64,000 bases of DNA from Antedon mediterranea (lineage: Eukaryota > Echinodermata > Crinoidea > Comatulida > Antedonidae). The position numbers and the translations under genes are program-made. The stretch lies in assembly GCF_964355755.1 (NCBI RefSeq), contig NC_092672.1, positions 33,786,501 through 33,850,500 of the forward strand. Reading direction: 5' to 3'. Of the stretch, positions 12,701-24,432 are shown piece after piece (the first letter of the stretch is position 1; every line of letters begins with the position of its first letter). A model generated the notes under the pieces. That model worked only from the letters and a program-made list of their open reading frames with translations. It ran no database searches and was not told the DNA's origin.

Positions 12701-14669
12701 TTTGAGCCAAAAGAAATCCTCCTGGACGTAAATCCTAATCTAACTTTTCTATTTTTGAGCCAAAACAAACTTCTGGACATAAAGCCTAGCCAAACATTTA
12801 TATTCTGAGCCAAAGGAAAAACCTCCTGGACATAAAGCCTGGCTCAAATTTTCTATTTTGAGCCAAAACGAATGAACTTCTTCTGGAAGCCAGTTTAGAA
12901 TAGCTTTTCTTTTTTTGTGAAAATACATTATTGGATAAAGTGTCTCTTATATTTTTGTTTTTTTCTTTAGAAATTGTTTTTTTTTTATTTTTTCTATGTA
13001 AAGTCAGGTGCCATATTTTCTTTGTTTCATAACCTCAACTTGCACACTCTTTCTAAATTACATTTATGCATCTAAATAATAATAAATTAAATTTATAAAG
13101 CGCTTCATAATTACAGAAACAAACTCTAAATACATTTTGTTATTTTTTTACTTAGTACGAGTTTTGCCAGAGGAAATCTATGTAGCAACAGTTACTGATG
13201 AGGATGTTGGTCGCATTGTAAAGATAGCAATTTCTAAGAATAGGGAAGGCACTTTGCGACTAGTAACTGTGGGAAGTGAGTTAATTGTCTGGGACCTGGA
13301 ACGACAAAAAAATAGGTGGGCGCTTGATTGATTGATTGATTTTATTCGATATTCATACATAAAAAGTTAAAATATACAATGTATTAAAAGAATACCTGGA
13401 TAACCCATTAAGTCGACAAAAAAGTAAACTTATTTCCAATGGGGTCCAATCCGTAATGACTGAAAAGTGAGTGGTTGGGCCTAGTACAATTATCATTAAG
13501 TATGACTCAGTAAAAATGAAAAAACAAGAAAATACATTTTTCTTAGAGGTTTTATTCTATAGAAGTTCAATCATTAAAAAAATGTATCACAATTGAACCT
13601 GGAGTTTCCCTTTAAATCATTTTTGTTTTGTTTTATAACTCCAGGTTTAAAATAAAAAGTCTAAAGGGAAATCGGATTTAACATTTTGAAAAAGAGCTTA
13701 AAGAGCAACTCCAGGTTCAACATAAAAAAAGAGCTTAAAGGGCAACTCCAGGTTTAACATAAAAAAAGAGATTAAAAAGCATTACCAGGTTTAACATTTT
13801 TTAAAGAGTTTAAAGGGCAACGCCATGTATAACATAAAAAAGAGCTTAAAGGGCAACTCCAGGTTCAACATAAAAAAAGAGCTTAAAGGGTACTGGGTTC
13901 AACTTAATTAAAAGCTTAAAGGGCAACTCCGGGTTGAACCTAAATAAGAGCAACTCCAGGTTCAACCTAAACAAAAGAGGTTAAGGATAACTCCAGGTTA
14001 AACTTAAAAAGAGCTTAAAGGGCAACTCCAGGCTTAATATAAAAAAAACAGTTTAAAGGGCATCTCCAGGTTCAACACAACAATAAAGAGCTTAAAGGGC
14101 AATTCCGGGTTCAACCTAAATAAGAGGTTAAAGGGCAACTCCGGGTTAAACCTAAATAAGAGCTCAAAAGATAGCTTCAGGCTCAACACATAAAGAGCTT
14201 AAAGGGCAACTCCGGTTAGAACATAAATAGATCTTAAAGGGTTACTCCAGGCTCAACACACAAAAAAAGAGCTTAAAGGGCAACTCCAGGTTCAACATAA
14301 AAGAGCTTAAAGGGCAACTCCATGCTCATGAAAAAAAAGCTTCAAGGACTACTACAGGTTCGTTATATATATATATTTTGAAAAATAAGCTTTTTTATGG
14401 TGAATTTTAACATAAAAAAATAGCAACTACATTAAATTATAAAAAAACAAAAATAAAGAGTGTTTAAACCTTTTCCCCACAGAAATCCAGAAAGTATATC
14501 CATTGAGTTCATATCATCTTTATCAACCAAAGCATGTGACACTGATCAAGACTCTGATTCTGATGTCAGCTCCGATGAAGATTATGGAAGCATCCGAACC
14601 CAGAGGCGACGGTCTTCTACAAATAGCACCAAACAAAATCCTTCCTGGTCTTGGTGTTCTGTTATTTAA
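9789..14669 (+). CDS. WD40-repeat protein with charged N-terminus and C-terminal CAAX-like box
   Basis: I do not recognise the family. Ten exons give 593 residues: 9789-9902, 10194-10590, 10841-11036, 11147-11268, 11440-11616, 11743-11828, 12047-12266, 12540-12662, 13156-13315 and 14483-14669 (TAA). All phases agree. The start is the ATG of MASESDTYSF. Residues ~10-60 form a basic helix (IRKLRKKLRQIERLE) like the short helix seen in several RNA- and translation-linked proteins; that link is only a resemblance. Residues ~100-210 are acidic, then Ser/Lys-rich and probably disordered. WD40-type blades begin at VHVFEGHNDLIGAVDC and continue through KIWNMEN, KLWCIS, ELWDIES, KVWELRE and IVWDLER, most likely one seven-bladed propeller. 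The tail is acidic/serine-rich and ends WSWCSVI. CSVI fits a prenylation CAAX box, so the protein may be membrane-attached. It could be a scaffold; I claim no function. Confidence 0.85.
12665..12900. repeat. Intronic tandem repeat, about four ~58-bp units
   Basis: Units of the form TTTCTATTTTGAGCCAAA, then CTCCTGGACATAAAGCCT, repeat about four times in the intron between exons 8 and 9 of the WD40 gene. The copies differ by small indels and substitutions. Confidence 0.7.
13600..14350. repeat. Intronic minisatellite, ~36-bp units
   Basis: A unit of the form AGAGCTTAAAGGGCAACTCC followed by AGGTTCAACATAAAAA repeats roughly twenty times with variation across the last intron of the WD40 gene. No reading frame runs through it. 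Confidence 0.8.
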
Positions 14670-15521
14670 ATTCATTATTTAAAATTTATTAAAATTTTTA
14701 AAGCTATCTAAATGTGATGTGCCCGTATATGGACATGATGATGTCATTTTACTACCACCTTTGGGCATACCACTACCATATATGGGCACATCACATTTTT
14801 TTGTCACATCAAGTTTAATAGTCTAGACAGAGCTTTCTTCCATCAGAAAAAAATAATATTAGTCTTCTTTTGCGCATTTTGACGTGGTATATAATTATTA
14901 CAGTATCTTCTCCAGCTCAGACAAATTATTTTTTAAACTTATGTACATGTCTGATCACAAGCTAATTTCTGATTTCAAGTAAGTTCCGCATTGTTCTTGA
15001 ATAAGACAGGTCTTTAAGAACAGCAGCCCTGGTCTAAAAAAATGCACTGTTATTATTAACATAAGTGCAGTGTCAGTAACGAGCTCGTCTTAAATATTGC
15101 TCTGGTGTGAAATAATTACCACTCTATACAATTCTGTCTCTCTGCTGTCAATATTAGCCGCTCATTTCACATAAGTGTCTGACATACTGTAAGCATGAAC
15201 TAATTATACAGGTACGTGTTTTCAAAATAAGTCGGGCAGTAAGTTCTCTTGGCCTATATTAGATTAGCATGAAGTAACATAAGAATATTCGATTGTTATT
15301 CATCGTTGCTTACAACCCAAAAGTACTTATCAATATCGACGTTTCTATGGGTTAGTTAATTATTAAAGTTTGTTATACATAACTCCCGTTGCTATTACAT
15401 AAAGCGAATACGATATTGATATTCGTGCATTTTCTCGAACAGCAAATTAAAGTCTAAAGTTTGTTTGTAGAATCTGAAAGGGCAAAACAAGAATTGGAAA
15501 TTTTGCTTTCATGTTTGTTAC
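14670..15521. other. Intergenic, WD40 gene to cluster
   Basis: It contains a partial T-family MITE at 14698-14836. From about 15215 to 15520 the sequence is alignable with 16270-16690, upstream of gene A: both contain GTTTTCAAAATAAGTC and ATTCGTGCATTTWCTCGAAC. This suggests the duplicated 5' flank of the broken first exon at 15522. No gene is seen. Confidence 0.5.
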
Positions 15522-15746
15522 GCGTATATGGAATGTGATATTAAACCTCCACAAACGTCACCTTATCACTTCTACGGACACGCTAACACAGCAATGTCAA
15601 CGAACTGGGCAAATACAATGCAACGCAGTACGAGTGTATGCAGCTTTGTCGAAAGGACGCGCGTTGCCTAGCTTTTACGTACGCTGCTGATACGCAAGAG
15701 TGCGCGACGTTTGATCGGGATAGCGTCACTGGACCGCAATACATGA
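15522..15746 (+). pseudogene. Relic first exon (PAN-like) of the secreted mosaic family
   Basis: The segment is a near copy of the PAN-encoding exon of gene A, from the YMECDIKPPQTSPYHF region to the VTGPQYM region. One A is missing in the ATGTCAACGAACTGGG stretch near 15599 (intact copies read ATGTCAAACGAACT), which shifts the frame. The exon breaks off at 15746, where a G-family MITE (15747-15868) begins, so the end of the exon and its splice donor are gone. No signal-peptide ATG in frame and no downstream exons are found before gene A. Confidence 0.85.
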
Positions 15747-15868
15747 ACGTTTTAACCAATGACAAGCGATGTTATAAACAGTTAGCAATCACAAGCGAAT
15801 AAGCCATGATTGGTCAATTCACTTGCGTTGCGTTACGTCCTTGTGTTGCGTGCTAGTGGGAACCACGC
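15747..15868. repeat. MITE family G (GTTCCCACTAG termini), partial
   Basis: The right half of the element is present, ending CTAGTGGGAACCACGC. The interior (AACCAATGACAAGCG.., CAAGCGAATAAGCCAT.., GGTCAATTCACTTGCG) matches the complete copy at 26481-26661 in opposite orientation. It replaces the end of the PAN relic exon. Confidence 0.7.
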
Positions 15869-16706
15869 TGTGGCGGTGACGTTACAGTGACACGGTTGAA
15901 AGGAGCCATTGTGAAGTTTACCGCTTGGAGTTATCCAAGCGGGGGGTAGGTCTCTTTACGTTTTAGAATGTTATCGTAAATGTGCGATAGTTCATATGCT
16001 CCTTGAAACTTGACACTATATTGGATCATATAGAAGTAACTTTTTTCACATTACATTATCAGATCCAAATGAACTTATTTAATAATCTCTGGTCTCGTAA
16101 AAAAAATTCTGCTCGCAGTTAGGCGTTAATCTCTGGTCTCGTAAAAAAAACTCTGCTCGCAGTTAGGCGCCGCATTGTCTCTATTAAAGTTTAATATCGA
16201 GAGCACATAATACTTGAAATGAATCTCTCTTTCACATACCGCTGTCATCATTTAACAGTGGTAACGATTATTATAATAATGTTTTCAAAATAAGTCAGGA
16301 TAAGTAATGTCTTGATTGGCCAATAATATATTGGTGTTCGATTGGCATTAAGTAACTTAACCTAAGTAACAATTATAATCGATATCGTCGCTTATAGTTA
16401 AACTACCAAAATTAATGTATTGATAGTTTTTCTAGTTATTGATTTTTCTAAATATACTCGCGTACCGGTATTGATTATTGGAATTTCTAAATATACTCGC
16501 GTATTGATTAATGGAATTTCTATATGTCGTATTGGTGTTAATTATTATACTGTACAATGTTTTAATATGAGTATGGTAATGGACATTCGTGCATTTACTC
16601 GAACAACTTATTAAATGAAAGGCGAGTTTTAAGTTTTGTTTTTTTAAGTTTGGTTCTTTGTACAATTTGAAAGGACAAACTAAGAAGTGTATATATCTTT
16701 TTGAAA
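15869..16706 (+). promoter_or_regulatory. 5' flank of gene A
   Basis: It includes a short tandem duplication (TCTGGTCTCGTAAAAAAAA..CTGCTCGCAGTTAGGCG) at about 16085-16170. The part from 16270 to 16690 is shared with the flank of the relic exon at 15215-15520. That makes it a candidate promoter and 5' UTR; no core promoter motif is convincing enough to name. Confidence 0.35.
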
Positions 16707-19700
16707 ATGGCTAATGCTTTTGCGACGACTGTTTTTTTAGCTGTTTTGATGTTAACCAGTTGTAACGCGTATGTGGAATGTGATGTCAAACCACCACAAA
16801 CGTCACCTTATCACTTCTACGGACACGCTAACACAGCAATGTCAAACGAACTTGGCAAATACAATGCAACGCAATACGAGTGTATGCAGCTTTGTCGAAA
16901 GGACGCACGTTGCCTAGGCTTTACGTACGCTGCTGATACGCAAGAGTGCGCGACGTTTGATCGGGATAGCGTCACTGGACCGGAACACATGGAGACGGTA
17001 TCTGGTGTCTGGTTCTATGACATGCGTCGAAAAAAAAATAATCGAGTAAGTATATCGAATTTTTTTACATTTGTGTAACATATTTCAGCATTTGTTTGCC
17101 GGCCTGCCTGCTGGGAAGCTTTACCAAATATAGAAATTGTCCATTTACGTTTTGCACAGCAGGCCAGAAATGTCTCGTTAGCATTCAATATCCTAAAAAG
17201 TCCTTATAGGTCTATAGAAAACCCATATTGTGGACATCGGCCTCAACAGGCCCTGTTGTGGATAGAAAACAAATTAAGCTCTATAGAGAGATTTCATCAA
17301 CTTCTATCAACAGAAATTTCTCTATACCATTCAATACCCCAAAAATCCTTACGATGGGCAGTTCTTATATGGAAATCCCCTATTGTGGTGGACAACACGG
17401 CCTTAACAGGTTTCACCAATCCCATCAGCAAAAATGGCCCCTATAGCATTCAATATCATCGTTTGCCGTGAAAAGAACCAATTTTAATGAATAAATTGAT
17501 TAACGTTGTTCAATTCATTTCTTGTATTATTATTATTATTATTAAGCTGATCTGTTTAAATTGTATCTGACTGTGGGCCTACATCCGATGTATTATTGTA
17601 TAATACATACATTTGTTTCTATGTGCAGTAGCTAGACGTGTGCATTTGTAGTTAGGTTTTGCAGCCTGTAGGCCTACTGAAGACAATACAGTCATTTGTT
17701 TTTAAACATAAAAATGTTTCTGTCATGACATTCAAAAGAATAAAATATAAAATCAATTTGGCGTACCAAATGATCTGTAGTATTGATATACATATGGTTC
17801 ATTATCATACTCTGTTAAACAATCAATACATACAAGTCATGTTGAATCTATATAAAAATGTACGTAAGGGAAAAATTCGGTAAATCGCGCCTTCTAGAAT
17901 TTTTACTCGATGGTGTATAAAGTTGGTTTGTACTTCCGGTACTGAATTTAACCACCTGATGTAACCCTGTTTAATAAATTTCATTTGGAGTACCAAACTC
18001 CTATGATCTGTAGTATCAGCTGGAGCCGTACATATTGGGCATTATGTATTATTAGATTAAACAATCAATACAAGACTGTCAACATAATTTGTTTTCACTG
18101 CTTGTTTTGTAGTTACCGTAATGACGTCACAACATAAACATTTATTTATGTTTTAAAAAGTTAAAGCCGCTTTCCCACTAAAGACTAAATTTTATTTTTT
18201 AGTATTACAGTATTAAAAATAGCTTTCATAGAAGTATGTTGTTCCCGTTGCCCCTGCTTATCTTCCAACTGGAATTTTTTTTATAGAGTTATGTAGGAAG
18301 ATGCCAAACAAGTAACCGATGCTTTAACGGAGGCTCGTGTGTCAATGACTGCTCAGAACAAGGATACTCCTGCGCATGCCCAGTACAATTTCATGGGAAA
18401 TTGTGTGAAAGTGGTAAATTTCTTGCACATAATCAACAACCTACCTTGATTACATATACACGTAATCTCTTACGTCATAATATTACATTAATTAGTCGTT
18501 TAATTGGTTAAATTCAAGTATATTTTTGTATAAATGTTTTTGTAAAATGATCAACTTTTTTCAGGATTTATCCACGACTATGAGTTTAAATCAAACGTTG
18601 TTGGTATATCATCAGCAAGCAATACGGCGTTCACATACAAGAACAAACATTATCTTGTGATTGGAGGATAGTAAGTATTCAATCACGAGGAGAGTAGGGG
18701 AGGAGGGAGGAAAGAGGAGAAGGAGAGGGAGTAAAGAGGAGGAGATGGATGGAAGAGGAGGAGGAAGGGAGGCAGGAGGAGGAGAAGGAGGAGGAAAGCG
18801 AGGAAAGAGGAGGAGAGGAAGGAAAGAGGAGGAGAAGAGGGAAAATAGGGGGAGGAGGAGTGGAGGGAAGAGGAGGAGGAGGAGAGGGAGGAAAAAGGAT
18901 GAGGAGAGGAAGGAAAGAGGATGAGGAGAGGAAGGAAAGAGGAGGAGGAGAGGGAGGGAAGGGAGGAGTGGAGTGGAGGGAAGAGAAGAAGAAAAGGGAG
19001 AAGAGGGAGGAGGAGGAGAGGGAGGAGAGGGAAGAGGAGGAGGAGGAGGAGAGGGAGGAAAGAGGAGGAGGAGAGGCAGGAAAGAGGAGGAGGAGAGGCA
19101 GGAAAGAGGAGGAGGAGAGGCAGGAAAGAGGAGGAGGAGAGGCAGGAAAGAGAAGGAGGAGGAGAGGCAGGAAAGAGAAGGAGGAGGAGAGGCAGGAAAG
19201 AGAAGGAGGAGGAGAGGCAGGAAAGAGAAGGAGGAGGAGAGGCAGGAAAGAGAAGGAGAGAGAGGGAAGAGGAGGAGAGAGGGGATGAGGAGTGAGGGAG
19301 GAGAAGATGGGGAAGAGGAGAGGGAGGGGAGGAAGAGAGAGTGGCGGAGGGGAGGAAAAGGAGGAGACGGCGACAGTGATGAGTAACTACTGACACATGC
19401 TTATTCCTTTATATTTTTATTTTTTAGTTTTAAATTATATTTCTAAACCCTCATTAAATTTGGTTTCAGTATGGGCATTTCTGAAACACCAACAAAGGTG
19501 TACATATACAGCAATGCTGATGATATATATACCTACCATCAAGATTTGGCTTCAACAACATCAGATATTGAGAACTTTATCATTAATGATCAACTTTATA
19601 TTTTTGCCGCTGTTTATGAAACCTATGGTGTAGCCAATGCATACATTAGAGATTCCTATCTTTACAAATTGAACATACATACAGGTACGTACTGTGTAGT

Positions 19701-22700
19701 GTTTTATTTCAATCTTTATTATTTATACCATAGAGATATTATATATCTCTATGTTTATACGAACATATAAACGACACATACAAACGAATCGGAAAATGTT
19801 AAAATTGGGGTTGTTCTTGGTAGCTATCATCACGTAATTTTGTTGCACGCATATTGGTCTTGGTCAATGTTTACATATATGACGCTTTTATATAACGTGT
19901 GCGGAAAATGAAATTGTATTTAAAATATCATTACATTTCAGGTTTGTTCGAACAACACCAAACGATTGTAACACAGGGTGTGAGGTCCGCATCATATTTA
20001 CAATTGGCTGAAAATCATTATTTACTTGTTGCTAACTACTACGGGACGTCATATGAAGTTGACACCGAAGTGTATAGATGGAATTTTACCAGTAACCTAT
20101 TCGTTGAGTATGTCCAGCTACCGAGTCATGGTGCTATCACTGGTAAACTATTCTCAATGGACGGTGCATTGTACGCGGCAATAGCAAACTATTACGGGAC
20201 CACTGATGGAACCGCAGTGAAATCTCAAGTTTGGAGAGTGACTAGAGGAGCACGTAAGTATGAACATGGATTAAAGAATAGAAGTGTATGCATCGATGGT
20301 GACATCAAACGATTTTCCAACGCGCTTGCCTATACTAAAGCACTGCTGTCAATCAAACAAACACGCTCATTGAACTCGGTGTCTCTAACCGCGGCCCTCT
20401 ATAGAACGCTGCGAATCAACTGTTACATTTTTTAGAACAAAACGTAACCATGTAGAAATCGTATGCGCAGTCTGATTGTTCTATTGGCATGCGTGCGTTG
20501 ATGATTAATTGACAATAGCAATACATTGCTGAGCAATTCTGTTTTAATTTCATCACAATCGGACTACGAAAAGTTAACTTTCTTACGACCGGTAATTTTA
20601 AGTAGTTGGTAATATTAATAAAATATGCAATTTTTATATTTGAATTATCATATTGGCCTGCCACTTCCTGTCATTAAAATTTGCGTTAATCTATAGAATA
20701 TTAAGTTATGCATTTCACCATGTTTGTCGTTACCGTGTCTTGTGGTGTCAAGTACAACAAACGTGTTTTTAATATATGGCTAAGCAGTGGTTTCTTCATA
20801 AACCTCCTTAATTATCGATATGATTATATTTAAAATGTAGTACCAGGTGATTGGCTAGTGGTTATGTCATCCACATCATATCCAATCACCGGGCCTAATC
20901 GAATGAAAGCTGCGATCCCTGATCCGGGATTGGCTGGCTATGTATAGCTGCGATACGTCACCACTGACCGTACTACTCTCTAGCGCTCGTTTTGAAAAGT
21001 AGACGCATAAAACATAAAAGTACCTTGTCTATTACTGTAATTTCATTCCTACAAGAAGTAGACAACGGTGAGTATAGATATTATGATTACACGTTGTAGC
21101 TGCTACACGTAAGATTAGCCTACTAATAGGCCTACATAGGAGGCCTATATCAATGTCGGCGAATCATAGGGTTTACTAGTAAGCCTAGAAGGCCTGGGCG
21201 GCCTAGTGTTCTTGCCGAGTTTGTAATTTTACATGTAGGCTGAGACAAAATCTAGTTGTTGTCTCAAACAAACGTGTTTTTAATATTTGGCTAAGCAGTG
21301 GTTTCTTCATAAATGAGACAACAACTAGTTGGCTACTAAACAGGTAGAAAAATGCTATACTTCAAGGTCATAAAAACATTAGCGTAGATCAATAGCGGCA
21401 GATTTTGAACATTGGCAAAATTCATGTTTTTTTTTAACCCAAAGGGTACTACAATTTACAAGCAATTTGTATTTAATCTTGTAATTACATTTAGTAATAA
21501 TCTTGTAATATTTCTGGGAGATCGTTTAATTTGAATTCGTCGCATAAAGTTTTTCTCGTCGCCATAGCAGCTAGCGCTAAAAATATAAAATATCTATCAT
21601 GCCACCAAGATAAGAGCGCGCGAAAGCATAGCCAACAAGGTTGAAGGTTGTTGCGCATGTGCAGAAAACAATATATTAGGCACGCGACCGTTTCGTTGTT
21701 AACGACGGTTAATTAAACTGTTAATGTTGTAACATTGTGGGCGGTCTGTCGGTTAGAGTCATAGAATCTTTGATCTCCAACTGATGTATATCCTTCTATT
21801 CCTTGGTATGAACTATTAAGGAAAATTAAAATTACTTTAACGGTGATGTAAAACTTATATTGAAGATACCTTGTTTATTAGGGGTTTATATTGGCTGTTT
21901 TCAAGATAGCGGCAGCCGAGCATTGTCAGATGCCGCTACCAGCTCTAGCAGCATGACAATTGAGTATTGTATCAACCATTGCTTCAACCATGGGAGTCCC
22001 TATGCTGGCGTACAATCATCATCACAATGTTTCTGCGGAACGACGTATGCAAAGTACTCACAGCGTTCTGAAAGTGAATGTTCGACAATATGTAATGGAA
22101 ATTCGCAACAAATATGTGGGGGAAGCTGGAGGAACTCGGTATATACAACAGGTAAGTAAACAACAAATAAGAATATTATTCTTTAGTAGGATTTACAGGT
22201 ACGTATATTTCGAGTAAAAGTCCAGACGTGCCTCCATTCAATACACGCCATTGCGTGTATATTTCGAGTAAATGTACAGACGTGCCTCCAGTCAATACAC
22301 GCCATCGACTGCATATTTCGAGTAAAAGTACAGACGTGCCTCCAGTCAATATACGTCATCGCGTGCATATTTTGATTAAATGTACAGACGTGCCTCCAGT
22401 CAATACACGCTATCGCGTGCATATTTTGAGTAAACATACAGACGTGCTTCCAGTCAATACACGCTATCGCGTGCATATTTCGAGTAATTGTACTGACGTC
22501 GTGCCTCCAGTCAATACACGCTATCGGGTGCATATTTCAGGTAAATGATGTACAGGCGTGCTTCCAGTCAACACACGCTGTCGCGTGTATATTTCGAGTA
22601 AAAGTAAACAATGTTAATTTTTTTTAAACTAACGCAACTTAGTTCAATATGCCAGCCCGTGTGTTTACGAGTAGAAGTATTGTAAAATTAAACACATATT

Positions 22701-23376
22701 CAATATCTCCATATGTATATATTGCAGGTATACCTTTATTATTATAATAGTCATACAGTTTGACTTTTCAGGTCGTGCTGAACTAGTACAGTCACTTGAC
22801 GAATCGAACGCTGGCTCAACTGGAATCGACACATTTACAAATAACGGAGATACTTACTTAGTAGTTGTGAATCATCATAACTGTATACAGAACACAATAG
22901 TGTACATATGGGACAAATCGACTGATGAATTTCAAATTCATCAACGTATTCCCGTTGAACACTGTCCCTACAGATCTACCATTTTCAAAGTAAGTATAAT
23001 TTGAACACTGTGCAATCACTTGGATTAGTACATTGATAGGCCTATATCTAGGAATGTTCCCTTAAAGGTTACCTTCTTGTATTAATGTAATTTTCTTAAT
23101 TTTGTTCAGGTTGGCGGAGAAGTGTTCATGATATTAACCACACTCAGAACGGATTATAGTGGAAGTGTCAATGTTGAACATTATACTACGTCATCACCGA
23201 TATTTAAACTTGAGGGCAGTATGTTCGTTAGATACGGAGCCATAACATCCCATGAATGTTATTTCATTTCTTTTTTTGAGCGAGATGGGGAGTACTTTTT
23301 AGGTCAGTCGAATCAACGAAATGCCGATGATGGAAGCAAAACTGATCCAAGTTTTAACATATACCAATGGGTGTAG
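16707..23376 (+). CDS. Cluster gene A: secreted PAN-EGF-EAR(4)-WSC-EAR(3) protein
   Basis: Eight exons give 617 residues: 16707-17045, 18287-18413, 18565-18670, 19470-19684, 19942-20253, 21882-22151, 22772-22989 and 23110-23376 (TAG). All have GT..AG borders and the phases agree. The start is the ATG of MANAFATTVF; a hydrophobic signal peptide ends near CNA (residue ~21). Residues ~22-110 are PAN/Apple-like with five cysteines and an N-glycosylation sequon NAT. Residues 114-156 are EGF-like with six cysteines. EAR/EPTP-type repeats 1-4 span ~156-367, a WSC domain with about eight cysteines spans ~367-457, and EAR repeats 5-7 run to the C-terminus, which ends NIYQWV. PAN, WSC and EAR domains are known in extracellular proteins that bind carbohydrate or protein partners, so an adhesion or recognition role is inferred. 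Introns carry a polypurine tract, a 1.5-kb transposon and a minisatellite. It is the most intact WSC-type copy. Confidence 0.85.
17862..17972. repeat. Dispersed repeat, inverse copy of 7366-7500
   Basis: It contains GTAAGGGAAAAATTCGGTAA, then CGCGCCTTCTAGAATTTTTA, then CCACCTGATGTAACCCTGTT, which is the reverse complement of the MTOR-intron segment. It lies in the first intron of gene A. The rest of that intron (17046-18286) shows no exon. Confidence 0.65.
18679..19385. repeat. ~700-bp polypurine (GA) tract with internal tandem units
   Basis: The plus strand is almost purely A and G from about 18679 to 19385. The part 19060-19260 consists of tandem ~25-bp units of the form GAGGCAGGAAAGAGAAGGAG. 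The tract lies in the intron between the third and fourth exons of gene A. Reading frames on both strands are open through it only because of its composition (Glu/Arg/Gly one way, Ser/Leu/Pro the other). Confidence 0.9.
20265..21805. mobile_element. Second copy of the nested inverted-repeat element, in an intron of gene A
   Basis: It starts CATGGATTAAAGAATAGAAG and aligns, inverted, with 785-2088 across nearly its whole length. A 7-bp direct repeat GTATGAA flanks it at 20258-20264 and 21806-21812. The left flank overlaps the splice donor region of the preceding exon (GTAAGTATGAA). The right terminus is slightly eroded. No transposase frame is seen. Confidence 0.75.
22204..22605. repeat. Minisatellite of 54-bp units in an intron of gene A
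   Basis: About seven units of 54 bp (core CAGACGTGCCTCCAGTCAAT, then ACACGCYATCGCGTGCATAT and TTCGAGTAAA). Because 54 is a multiple of three, an 18-residue repeat stays open in one frame on each strand. It lies between the WSC exon and the next EAR exon, after a valid donor, and is not part of the spliced frame. Confidence 0.85.
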
Positions 23377-24432
23377 TGCACTGTAAACTAGTATATTGTA
23401 CCAAAAAATGGTTGTGATTTTGATAGCTTTTAGAAAATGAAACTTTTTGAAATGATGTTTTTGTTAATATTATTATAAACAAATGGCCGGCACTTATTGT
23501 AAATTTGTTTTTAGCAACTTTAGTTTACAAAGAGAAGTTTACACTAGTTTAAACTGGGTTCAACTGGATTACACTGGCAATAGATAGTATTTTAGCCTGT
23601 AGTTGAGTTTGTCAAAGCTGTTGTTCCTGTACTGTACCATGATGTACATTGTGTAGACCTCCAGAATCACCTGACTACAAAGACTCTGATTTGATTGGCT
23701 GAACATCAGCATAGGATGACCTCTGCAAACTAGTTTTCTCGTCTGTTCTCTGGTCTGGTCTACTCTGACAAACTTGTTCTTGCTAAACATAAAAGTTTGC
23801 TCACATTTTTAAACAAACTTGTTAGTAGATTAGGCTAATCCAGTTATGTTTGTCTTTTATTTTAATGACCTGACAAAAAACACAAACGTTTTATGCTCTA
23901 CTAACAGTATTTGTTTTATAATTTGTATGTGGAATGCGATTCAAGGCGACTTTTCAGATGATAACCATTAGCCTACAGATCGTTATAGGTCGTATGAATA
24001 GGATCGCATAAATGATCAATAACTATTGTTAATATAAGAAATAAAAGTGAACAACTTCTATATTCAATTAAAAGCACGTCTTTGTTGATTTTTATTGCTC
24101 ATAAAAAAACAAAATCGATGGTATGTACAATTGTGCTTTAGGTGATTTTATGTGATTTCGACTCGATGTGAACGAATGCTTATTGTTTCGAATCCATCTG
24201 AACACACGTCTCTTTGGTATGAAAGAAATAATACATCAATAGAATCGATTATTGTTTTATATTAAGTTATAAACAATGTTATTGAAATTGCATATTTCAG
24301 CCACTTAGGAGGCAGACGAAGTAATAGTGAAAGATAAATCTATCATATAGATACTACCGTGAGTCGCAAACAGCAAATGCAAAATATAGCTATCTACAAC
24401 GGATTGACAGTTTATCATCGAGGAAGCTTGAA
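23377..24432. other. Intergenic, gene A to gene B
   Basis: No exon, RNA gene or clear repeat was recognised. AT-rich sequence with a candidate AATAAA is not distinctive. Gene B's first exon follows directly. Confidence 0.4.

Noticed and set aside
16432-16789. Minus-strand frames over the start of gene A
   Set aside because: They are shadows of AT-rich 5' flank and of the first exon.
18661-19386. Glu/Arg/Gly-rich frames on the plus strand
   Set aside because: Same low-complexity tract, inside an intron of gene A with good borders on both sides.
18683-19396. 237-codon open frame on the minus strand, rich in Ser, Leu and Pro
   Set aside because: It is the complement of a polypurine tract; any frame stays open there by composition. 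No start context, domain or splice logic supports it.
22204-22605. Direct repeats that could be taken for a CRISPR-like array
   Set aside because: The units are contiguous 54-bp copies without unique spacers, in a eukaryotic intron; this is a minisatellite.
16707-23376. Calling the cluster genes LGI or TSPEAR orthologues
   Set aside because: They share EAR repeats only; the LRR or thrombospondin-N domains of those families are absent and PAN, EGF, WSC or MAM domains are present instead.
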